A DNA stretch of 7,018 nucleotides from Rhizobiaceae bacterium (GTDB lineage: Bacteria; Pseudomonadota; Alphaproteobacteria; Rhizobiales; Rhizobiaceae). The stretch's first letter is position 1. Every line of letters begins with the position of its first letter. This document shows, piece after piece, positions 1 through 5,239 of the stretch. The notes beneath the pieces were generated by a model that worked only from the letters and a program-made list of their open reading frames with translations, made no database searches and had not been told where the DNA came from. A program made the translations under genes and the position numbers. The stretch spans positions 1-7,018 of the forward strand of contig JAJFMR010000284.1 of assembly GCA_020696915.1 (NCBI GenBank), written 5' to 3'.

Positions 1-156
1 CAATTCGGCGGCTCCATTTCGGCCGAGCACGGTATCGGCCAGCTGAAACGGCAGGAACTGATTGCCACCGCTCCGCCACTGGCGATCGATCTGATGCGCC
101 GCGTCAAGGCGGTGTTCGATCCGGCCGGCATCATGAACCCAGGCAAGATTTTCTGA
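1..156 (+). CDS. FAD-binding oxidoreductase, C-terminal end (partial)
   Basis: The open frame enters from the left edge and ends at TGA 154-156, giving the last 51 residues. It contains GGSISAEHGIG (residues 3-13 of the fragment) and ends with a VFDPAGIMNPGKIF tail. Both are hallmarks of the FAD-linked oxidase C-terminal domain shared by D-2-hydroxyglutarate dehydrogenase, D-lactate dehydrogenase and the glycolate oxidase subunit GlcD. In that family the Glu-His pair of the AEHG motif sits in the active site, where it helps bind the metal or substrate. The enzyme would oxidise a D-2-hydroxyacid and pass electrons from FAD to an acceptor. The N-terminal FAD-binding domain lies outside the window, so the exact substrate cannot be assigned. 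A strong hairpin starts 12 bases after the stop, which suggests that this transcript ends here and is separate from the next gene. Confidence 0.87.
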   Translation, partial: QFGGSISAEHGIGQLKRQELIATAPPLAIDLMRRVKAVFDPAGIMNPGKIF

Positions 157-168
157 TGTCGTTTCGCG

Positions 169-199
169 GTTCCGCTACAGCGGAGTGCGCTGGCGGAAC
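169..199 (+). terminator. Strong stem-loop after the FAD oxidase, terminator-like
   Basis: GTTCCGC (169-175) pairs with GCGGAAC (193-199). Inside it, after a two-base bulge (TA), CAGCG (178-182) pairs with CGCTG (188-192) around a five-base loop. That is 12 base pairs in all, starting 12 bases after the stop codon. No T-run follows, so this is not a textbook intrinsic terminator. It may instead stabilise the 3' end of the mRNA or act together with Rho. The structure is seen directly; its function is inferred from position. Confidence 0.45.
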
Positions 200-244
200 G
201 GACCTGCGCCCGCAGATGGCGCCTTTGAGTCCGATCGGCACAAT

Positions 245-285
245 TTGAGCGACTTTCTTAAGCCCGGGGATAACGTCCCGGGGCT
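245..285 (+). promoter_or_regulatory. Candidate promoter overlapped by an inverted repeat, upstream of the DUF6101 gene
   Basis: TTGAGC (245-250) and GATAAC (269-274) each match four of six bases of the -35 and -10 consensus, with an 18-base spacer. Transcription would start near 281. The candidate -10 lies inside a near-perfect inverted repeat: AGCCCGGGGA (261-270) against TCCCGGGGCT (276-285), with one mismatch and a five-base centre TAACG. The overlap could mean an operator that blocks the promoter, or it could simply be a hairpin. Both the promoter and the operator reading are inferences from short motifs. Confidence 0.3.
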
Positions 286-293
286 ACGGTCAA

Positions 294-353
294 CTCTGCG
301 AAGAGACCGGGGAAACCGGTCCGCGAGAACCGGCGAGCCGGCTCTCGGGAGAG
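294..353 (+). promoter_or_regulatory. Structured 5' leader: back-to-back hairpins before the DUF6101 gene
   Basis: Three hairpins follow one another with little or no gap. CTCT-GCGA-AGAG (294-305) has a GNRA-type tetraloop. ACCGG-GGAAA-CCGGT (306-320) abuts it directly. GAGAACCGG-CGAG-CCGGCTCTC (325-346) is nine pairs with one A-C mismatch. The 3' arm of the third can pair instead with the following bases as CTCT-CGGG-AGAG (342-353), which ends two bases before the Shine-Dalgarno sequence AGGAAGG (356-362). The CTCT and AGAG segments at 294, 302, 342 and 350 can also swap partners, so mutually exclusive folds are possible. I recognise no known riboswitch class. The structure is visible; regulation is inference. 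Confidence 0.4.
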
Positions 354-371
354 ACAGGAAGGCACCCGAAG

Positions 372-935
372 ATGAGCACTGGACTGAAGCCAGTCTGGGC
401 GGGCCGCAACATGCGTCTCGACCCGTTCCGCCTGCCGCAGATGGTGAGCTACGCGACCTGCGACGATTTCGGCGACGTCACATTCAGCATCGACCAGCGC
501 GGCGCGATCGTGCGCCGCATCCTCCAGAAAAGCCGACTCCCGGCGACCGTCGTCATTCCGGCCAATGGGTTTCGTGGTGTCGCCGCGCGGGCCATCGAAA
601 ACGAGGACAACGCCGTCATCGTGACGCTCGAGTTGCTGCACCACGATCCCATGCTGTCGGTGCCGCTTCTGGTGGCCGACGATTTCGACGACGTGGCCGC
701 CGACTGGCGCGCCTGGGCCGAGGCCTATGGCCTGCCGATGCTGCTCGTCGAGGCCGACGGCGCTGCCCGAACGCTCGAGGAATCGCTGGGCGAGGCCATC
801 AGGGCGCTGCCCGCCAGGGAGCGTCGCAGGCGCGGTTCGACGGCGCGCCGCCCGCGCTTCCTGGCCCGCCGTCGGGCGGGAGACCTTGGCCTGCGGCTCG
901 TCATCGACGGCCAGGAGATAATCGCGCCGGACTGA
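372..935 (+). CDS. DUF6101 family protein, function unknown
   Basis: The 187-residue protein resembles the DUF6101 family found in alphaproteobacteria. Its features are an RLDPFRLP segment (15-22), an ELLHHDPMLSVPLLVADDFDD region (87-107), DWRAWAEAYGLPMLLVEADG (111-130), a very basic stretch with RRRR and RRR clusters (150-168) and a conserved-looking VIDGQEIIAPD end (177-187). It has no signal peptide and no membrane segment, so a cytoplasmic location is likely; the basic stretch could bind nucleic acid or an acidic partner. ATG 372 is preceded nine bases away by the strong Shine-Dalgarno AGGAAGG. An in-frame ATG at 411, just before RLDPF, is possible but has no comparable site. The gene runs convergently with ubiA and sits near it in rhizobia as I recall, which might hint at a membrane or quinone-related role. 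No function is established from sequence. The family assignment is from memory of motifs. Confidence 0.85.
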   Translation: MSTGLKPVWAGRNMRLDPFRLPQMVSYATCDDFGDVTFSIDQRGAIVRRILQKSRLPATVVIPANGFRGVAARAIENEDNAVIVTLELLHHDPMLSVPLLVADDFDDVAADWRAWAEAYGLPMLLVEADGAARTLEESLGEAIRALPARERRRRGSTARRPRFLARRRAGDLGLRLVIDGQEIIAPD

Positions 936-1010
936 CGCAGCAGGCGGGTTGAAGCGGAGTTCGCCGCAAGAATCGAGAAGCGCGCTCTGCCGGTGCCGGT
1001 CCTGTCGGCC

Positions 1011-1081
1011 GTCGGATTCATCCGACGCGATGCCACTTCGGTCCGACGCCGTAGCCTTCCGGATCTTTCCTGTGCCGGAGG
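1011..1081. terminator. Candidate hairpins in the DUF6101/ubiA convergent gap
   Basis: Two inverted repeats lie in the 169-bp gap between the convergent stops. GTCGGAT (1011-1017) pairs perfectly with ATCCGAC (1020-1026). CTTCCGG (1056-1062) pairs with CCGGAGG (1075-1081), including one G-U pair. The second begins 23 bases beyond the ubiA stop and could end that transcript; the first could end the DUF6101 transcript. Neither has a T-run. Between them is an imperfect 21-base tandem repeat (1021-1041 and 1042-1062, both starting TCCGACGC, 14 of 21 identical). Confidence 0.25.
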
Positions 1082-1104
1082 CCACGGCGCCGCCGCTCCG
1101 TCGC

Positions 1105-2088
1105 TCAGACGAACGGCGCCAGCGCCATCCACAGGCTGCCGGCGAGAAGGCCGATGAAGATCAGCCAGCCGACCACCGAGTTGGACTTGAACAGACGCAG
1201 GCACTGATCGGCGTCGTCGATATCGAGCGTCGCGATCTGGCGGGCCATGTGGACACCGGCGGCAACAAGCCCCGCCATCGCCGGCAACGGCACCTCGGCT
1301 GCGGCGAAGGCGACCGCAAAGAGGATCAGCGCGCCGCCGTAGAGGCCGGCCAGCCAGTGCTTGGTGCGCTTCCCGAACAGAAGTGCTGTCGATCGCACGC
1401 CGGCGATCGCGTCGTCTTCCTTGTCCTGGTGGGCATAGATCGTGTCGTAGCCGATGACCCACAGCACCGACCCGGCATAAAGCGCGATGACCGGCCAGTC
1501 GAGCCTGCCGAAGGCCGCCGCCCAGCCCATCAGCGCACCCCATGAGAAGGCGAGGCCGAGCACGAATTGCGGCCAGTTGGTGATGCGCTTCATGAATGGA
1601 TAGATCGACACGACGGTGATGGAGGCGATGCCGAGCACGATCGCGAAGCCGTTGAACTGCGTAAGGACGGCCAGACCAGCGAACGCCTGCAGCAGGAGGA
1701 AGGTCCAGGCCTCGCGGCGGCTGACCTTGCCCGACGGCAGGGGCCGCGAGCGTGTCCGCTCGACCTCGGCGTCGATCCCGACATCCACGAGATCGTTGTA
1801 GGTGCAGCCGGCGCCGCGCATCGCTACGGCGCCGATCATGAACAGCAGGAGGTGAAACGGCGACGGCAGGAGTGTCGGCCACGGATCGCCGGGCCTTGCG
1901 CCGGCAGCAGCGGCCAACGCCGCCGACCACCAGCACGGCCATAGAAGCAGCCACCAGCCGATAGGCCGGTCCCAGCGCGCGAGTTGTGCATATGGCCACA
2001 GAAGCCGCGGCAGCGCGCGATAGACCCAGTGGCCGCTCGGCGCGTCGGCGACCCGCCCTTGGGCTGCTTTCGACTGAACCTCGACCAT
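1105..2088 (-). CDS. ubiA: 4-hydroxybenzoate polyprenyltransferase (UbiA)
   Basis: This integral membrane enzyme attaches the polyprenyl tail (probably decaprenyl, for ubiquinone-10 in this group) to 4-hydroxybenzoate, the first membrane-bound step of ubiquinone synthesis. The 327-residue protein shows the whole family pattern: RPIGWWLLLWPCWW (41-54), the first Asp-rich motif NDLVDVGID (98-106), RTRSRPLPSGKVS (111-123), YPFMKRITNWPQ (163-174), and the second Asp-rich motif YDTIYAHQDKEDD (214-226). Both Asp motifs are intact; they bind Mg2+ and the prenyl diphosphate. Hydrophobic segments throughout fit eight to nine membrane helices. The ATG at 2088 has only a weak upstream GGA and little room for a leader. 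The N-terminus (GRVADAPSGHWVYR) is typical of rhizobial UbiA, which supports a start at or close to here. It is divergent from purD and convergent with the DUF6101 gene, so it is probably transcribed alone. Confidence 0.96.
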   Translation of the reverse strand: MVEVQSKAAQGRVADAPSGHWVYRALPRLLWPYAQLARWDRPIGWWLLLWPCWWSAALAAAAGARPGDPWPTLLPSPFHLLLFMIGAVAMRGAGCTYNDLVDVGIDAEVERTRSRPLPSGKVSRREAWTFLLLQAFAGLAVLTQFNGFAIVLGIASITVVSIYPFMKRITNWPQFVLGLAFSWGALMGWAAAFGRLDWPVIALYAGSVLWVIGYDTIYAHQDKEDDAIAGVRSTALLFGKRTKHWLAGLYGGALILFAVAFAAAEVPLPAMAGLVAAGVHMARQIATLDIDDADQCLRLFKSNSVVGWLIFIGLLAGSLWMALAPFV

Positions 2089-2207
2089 GGGGTCCAGTGA
2101 CAGGCGCGTGCCGGGCCGTCAAGCCGGCCGAACGCCGGCTGAACCGGCATGCTTGACCCTGCGGCGCCGCCGCCATACGCGTGGGCGGCAGCAGAGCGGA
2201 GCGCGGC
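2089..2207. promoter_or_regulatory. Divergent ubiA/purD control region with mirrored CTTGAC boxes
   Basis: GTCAAGC (2118-2124) and GCTTGAC (2151-2157) form a perfect seven-base inverted repeat. Each arm reads CTTGAC outward, matching the -35 box of rhizobial housekeeping promoters. For purD, CTTGAC 2152-2157 plus 17 bases leads to a weak -10 (ATACGC, 2175-2180), placing the transcript start near 2187, about 20 bases before the ATG. For ubiA the same geometry would put the start almost at its ATG (2088), so either the transcript is leaderless or that box is not its promoter. Between the boxes is a hairpin, AGCCGGC (2122-2128) with GCCGGCT (2134-2140). The repeats are visible; promoter activity is inferred. 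Confidence 0.35.
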
Positions 2208-3422
2208 ATGAATGTCCTTCTCATCGGTTCCGGCGGCCGCGAGCATGCGCTGGCCTGGAAGCTTGCCGCCTCGCCGCTGCTGACCAGGCTTTACGCCGCA
2301 CCCGGCAACCCGGGAATCGCACGTGAAGCCGAACTCGCCAGTCTCGACATCGCCGACCACGCCGCAATCGCATCGTTCTGCCGGGAGACCTCCATAGACC
2401 TGGTGGTGGTGGGCCCCGAAGCTCCGCTGGTCGCCGGACTTGGCGACGATCTCAGGGCGGCCGGGATCAAGGTGTTCGGCCCCTCCAGGGCGGCGGCGCG
2501 GCTCGAAGGCTCCAAGGGCTTCACCAAGGATCTTTGCGCGCGCCACGGCATTCCGACGGCCGCCTATGCGCGTTTCGACGATGCCGCCGCGGCGCAGGAC
2601 TATGTCCGGCAGAACGGCGCGCCGATCGTCGTCAAGGCGGATGGGCTCGCCGCCGGCAAGGGCGTGACCGTGGCGACAAGCCTGGATGAGGCGATTGCGG
2701 CAATCGACGATTGTTTTTCGTCCGGCGGCGCCGGCGCCGAAATTGTCGTGGAGGAGTTCCTGTTGGGTGAGGAAGCCAGCTTCTTCGGCGATATCGGCCC
2801 CAATACCGGCGGCATGGGTGCCTATTCGCCGGCTCCGGTGATGACGCCGCAGATGATCGCCCGCACCATGGACGAGATCGTCGCGCCGACGCTCCGCGGC
2901 ATGGCCGAACTCGGCGCACCGTTCTCCGGCGTTCTCTTCGCCGGCCTGATGATCACCGCCGAAGGGCCGAAACTGATCGAGTACAATGTGCGCTTCGGCG
3001 ACCCCGAATGCCAGGTTCTGATGATGCGCCTCAAGGACGATCTCCTGGTGCTGCTCGAGGCGGCGGCCGACGGCCAGCTCGCGCATATGTCGGCGCGTTG
3101 GCACGCGGACTCGGCACTGACCGTGGTCATGGCCGCGAAAGGTTATCCGGGCACACCGTCAAGGGGGTCGGCGATCCGCTGCCTGGAGACCGCGACTGCC
3201 GGTGGAGCGCAGATCTTTCACGCCGCAACCGCGTGGCGCGACGGCATGCTGGTCGCCGATGGCGGACGGGTGCTGAGCGTGACGGGAACCGGTCGGACGG
3301 TCTCAGACGCCCGCCGCCAGGCCTATGATGCCGTCGCTCGGATCGACTGGCCGGATGGCTTCTGCAGGACCGACATCGGCTGGCGCGCCATCGAGCGCGA
3401 GGCGGCCGGTGGGCGGCCCTGA
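2208..3422 (+). CDS. purD: Phosphoribosylamine-glycine ligase (PurD), internally shortened
   Basis: PurD (GAR synthetase) joins glycine to 5-phosphoribosylamine using ATP, the second step of de novo purine synthesis, in the cytoplasm. Visible landmarks are the N-terminal GSGGREHA (7-14), LEGSKGFTKDLC (99-110), the nucleotide-binding KADGLAAGKGV (143-153), VEEFLLGEEASFF (181-193), GPNTGGMGAYSPAP (197-210), and IEYNVRFGDPE (257-267), which includes the Glu and Asn expected to hold Mg2+ and the family signature RFGDPE. The C-terminal domain is complete and ends with WPDGFCRTDIGWRAIERE. ATG 2208 is chosen over the in-frame GTG 2181 because GGAG (2198-2201) lies six bases upstream and MNVLLIGSGG is the family N-terminus. 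The protein has 404 residues against the usual 420-430. The difference sits mainly at residues 193/194 (base 2787), where about 20-22 residues normally present between EEASFF and GDxGPNTGG, including the conserved DHKR motif, are absent in frame. Activity is therefore uncertain. Confidence 0.95.
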   Translation: MNVLLIGSGGREHALAWKLAASPLLTRLYAAPGNPGIAREAELASLDIADHAAIASFCRETSIDLVVVGPEAPLVAGLGDDLRAAGIKVFGPSRAAARLEGSKGFTKDLCARHGIPTAAYARFDDAAAAQDYVRQNGAPIVVKADGLAAGKGVTVATSLDEAIAAIDDCFSSGGAGAEIVVEEFLLGEEASFFGDIGPNTGGMGAYSPAPVMTPQMIARTMDEIVAPTLRGMAELGAPFSGVLFAGLMITAEGPKLIEYNVRFGDPECQVLMMRLKDDLLVLLEAAADGQLAHMSARWHADSALTVVMAAKGYPGTPSRGSAIRCLETATAGGAQIFHAATAWRDGMLVADGGRVLSVTGTGRTVSDARRQAYDAVARIDWPDGFCRTDIGWRAIEREAAGGRP

Positions 3423-3454
3423 GACGGCGGCCGCTCCTCCCGGCGGCTCACGTC
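3423..3454. terminator. Stem-loop in the purD/GH25 convergent gap
   Basis: GACG (3423-3426) pairs with CGTC (3451-3454), and inside it GCCGC (3430-3434) pairs with GCGGC (3443-3447). A symmetric 3x3 internal loop separates the two helices, and the apical loop has eight bases. The element fills the 33-bp gap between the two stop codons almost exactly, so it could end both transcripts. It lacks a T-run on either strand, so termination is an inference. Confidence 0.3.
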
Positions 3455-3455
3455 T

Positions 3456-4853
3456 TCATTCGCCGGGCAGCACCGTGGCGATCCGCCCGAAGGCCGTGCT
3501 GCCGTGCGCCGCTGTCCGCGGAAGCAGGCCGGCAAGCAGCGGCGGCAGGGGCCCATCCAGCAGGAAAACGGGCATTCTGCTGCGGGCAAAGGCGAGACCG
3601 CCGGCCGGTACACGCAGCAAGGACCGCGTCACCACGGCGTCGGCGAAGCCTCTTTCGATCGCCTGGGCAACCTGGTGCCTTACCCGGTCCCTTTCGAGAA
3701 AGCGGGTGCGCTCCATTCTTGCGGAGTGGGCATGATAGGAAGCCGTGCGGACGCTTGTCGGCTCCGTGGGGGGGACCTCTTCATCGTTGACCGGCAGAAA
3801 ACTGTTGACCAGCGATCCCAGGCCGGCACGGACCGGCTGTTTTCCGGCCGCCAGAAGCGAGGCGAAGGCCGACGTCCCGGCGGGCGTGCGGGCCGGCGCC
3901 GCTGCCGGGAGCTCGACTTCCGCGAATTGCAGGACGACTTCGGCGCCGGCCAGCGCGGCTTGACGCGGGAAGGGCACCGGTACGCTCACCATCGTGTCGG
4001 CGGCGGTTCCGAGGAGACCTCCGAACGGCCATTGCTCCCGCAACTCGTCGGGGCTCATCGCGGCGACGTTCACGTCGATGTCGAGAGGGGTGCCCTCCAC
4101 GCGGTAGGGGCAGGAGCTCTTGTCGCAATTGGCGTGGGTCGCGAACTGCCAGAGCGCGTAGCTCGGCCAATTGCCTTTCGGAAAGTGAGATCCGATCTCC
4201 GGTTTGTAGCGGGCGTACCATAGCGGCAGCCTCGACAGCAGCCGGTAGCGGTCCCGGTTAGCAGCAATGTAGCTCGCCGTGTTGTCGTTGGTGTAGAGGA
4301 TCGGAAAACGCCCCGTCCGGCGCCGGATCTGGCGGACGAACTCCTCCGCGTCCTCGAGCGACATCCATTGCTCGGGATCGTTGTCCTCGATGTCGAGCGC
4401 TATCAGATCGTCAGGGGCGGGTTCGGCGAAAGCAAGGAAATTGTTTGCCTGCTCCACTGGGTTTCCGGGCCGGCCGAGATGATAGGCGCCCCATTTGAGG
4501 CCGAGCGCCTTGGCCACGGTGCGGCGCGTGTGGAACAGCTCGCGCGCCACTGCGTGGCGCTTCCACAGGGCCTTGCAGAGCCGGATCTCGTCTTCGTCCC
4601 CCTTGCAGTAATAATCGGGAGGGAGCCCGTCCGAAGCCTTGTTGATGAAGCCGGCGATGCGCTTGTTCTCGACCAGCTTGTGCCAGTCGATGGAGTTGTA
4701 CTCATAGGCATCGATGACGAGAGCGCGATCGACGCGCTTCCATGGCTGGGAGAACTCCGAGCCTGCCGCCGGCGATCCCGTCAGCCAAAGGCTGCCAAGC
4801 ATTGCCAGCGTTGCACCAAGAACGCGATGCACCGAACCAAACACTGACGACAA
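3456..4853 (-). CDS. Secreted GH25-family lysozyme (muramidase)
   Basis: This 465-residue protein has a hydrophobic signal peptide (about 1-31, VLGATLAMLGSLWLTGSPAA, cleavage likely near SPAAG/SE) and a glycoside hydrolase family 25 domain (about 45-270). GH25 enzymes cut the MurNAc-GlcNAc bond of peptidoglycan. Family landmarks are VIDAYEYN..DW (46-57), GFINKASDG (68-76), GAYHLGRPG (122-130), the acidic pair LDIED (153-157), ILYTND (185-190), LWYARY (211-216), YALWQFA (232-238) and DIDVNV (258-263). D48, D154 and E156 fit the known catalytic Asp and DxE residues. Four cysteines (83, 93, 243, 248) could form disulfides after export. Residues 280-465 are an extension I do not recognise, rich in Ala, Pro and hydrophobics. 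The first start codon is TTG at 4853, with GGGGGA eight bases upstream; GTG at 4844, with GAGGGA nine bases upstream, is equally credible and keeps the signal peptide. The cellular role (wall remodelling or export to the periplasm for another purpose) is inferred. Confidence 0.9.
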   Translation of the reverse strand: MSSVFGSVHRVLGATLAMLGSLWLTGSPAAGSEFSQPWKRVDRALVIDAYEYNSIDWHKLVENKRIAGFINKASDGLPPDYYCKGDEDEIRLCKALWKRHAVARELFHTRRTVAKALGLKWGAYHLGRPGNPVEQANNFLAFAEPAPDDLIALDIEDNDPEQWMSLEDAEEFVRQIRRRTGRFPILYTNDNTASYIAANRDRYRLLSRLPLWYARYKPEIGSHFPKGNWPSYALWQFATHANCDKSSCPYRVEGTPLDIDVNVAAMSPDELREQWPFGGLLGTAADTMVSVPVPFPRQAALAGAEVVLQFAEVELPAAAPARTPAGTSAFASLLAAGKQPVRAGLGSLVNSFLPVNDEEVPPTEPTSVRTASYHAHSARMERTRFLERDRVRHQVAQAIERGFADAVVTRSLLRVPAGGLAFARSRMPVFLLDGPLPPLLAGLLPRTAAHGSTAFGRIATVLPGE

Positions 4854-5239
4854 TCCCTCTTCCCCCGCTGCACATGATGAATGGCTAAAGTTAACGAAAC
4901 GCTTTGCATGCCATCAGGGCGATCGTGTGGCGGTTCGCCGTCTTCGATGTGGCAATCCGGACGGAGTTGTCTGCGTGCTCCCGCGCCATCTGATAGGGCG
5001 CCCGTTGATCAAGCCGCCCGATGGCACCGGAGGCCTCCGCCCGAAGGGCAGCCCAGCATTCGAATCAGGAGCAGACTCTGACCGTGCCTGCACAGATCAA
5101 CCCTGCCGTCACACGAGGTCGGGGGCGCTCTCAAATTGACGCTCGTGCAGAAAGAAAGTAGCCGTTGCCGGGCGCGGATGCGGCGCGGCGCAACCGACGC
5201 GGACGGCGTTTCACGGCGACCGGCAGAGGAGCAGAAATA
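4854..5239. other. 386-bp divergent intergenic region, little recognisable content
   Basis: This gap separates the GH25 gene (leftward) from the acyl-CoA dehydrogenase (rightward). Its left end is AT-richer (GGCTAAAGTTAACGAAACG around 4883-4901) and probably holds the GH25 promoter, though I cannot place confident boxes. In the middle is a perfect 12-base palindrome CGGAGGCCTCCG (5028-5039) followed by a small GCCC-GAA-GGGC hairpin. No conserved protein is evident in any frame and no tRNA fold fits. Short open frames here (for example from ATG 4881) lack family motifs. Confidence 0.5.
5136..5164 (+). promoter_or_regulatory. Possible promoter of the acyl-CoA dehydrogenase gene
   Basis: TTGACG (5136-5141) matches five of six -35 bases. 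The region 17 bases on (TAGCCG, 5159-5164) is a poor -10, so the call rests on the -35 box and its position. It would leave a leader of about 70 bases before ATG 5240. Confidence 0.22.

Noticed and set aside
294..371. Glycine riboswitch or another known riboswitch in the DUF6101 leader
   Set aside because: Short resemblances (GGGAGAG, CCCGAAG) occur, but the conserved core and paired aptamer layout are absent.
185..952. A 255-codon plus-strand frame covering the DUF6101 gene
   Set aside because: It has no Shine-Dalgarno, an Arg/Gly/Pro-rich translation, and runs through the hairpin leader. The 372-935 frame has a strong ribosome site and conserved motifs.
725..2224. A 499-codon minus-strand frame overlapping ubiA and the DUF6101 gene
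   Set aside because: Its Arg-rich, low-complexity translation overlaps ubiA, whose own frame has complete catalytic motifs.
1836..3104. A 422-codon open frame on the minus strand across the ubiA start and most of purD
   Set aside because: It lies antisense to purD and overlaps ubiA in another frame. Its His/Arg/Gly-rich translation has no family motif and is typical of a shadow frame in GC-rich DNA.
4885..4905. GTTAAC in the GH25 upstream region as a CtrA-type site
   Set aside because: Only one half-site is present; the second TTAA at the required spacing is missing.
5050..5085. TTCGAAT near 5059-5066 resembling a tRNA T-loop
   Set aside because: The flanking bases do not form a five-pair T-stem, and no anticodon or acceptor arm can be drawn on either strand.
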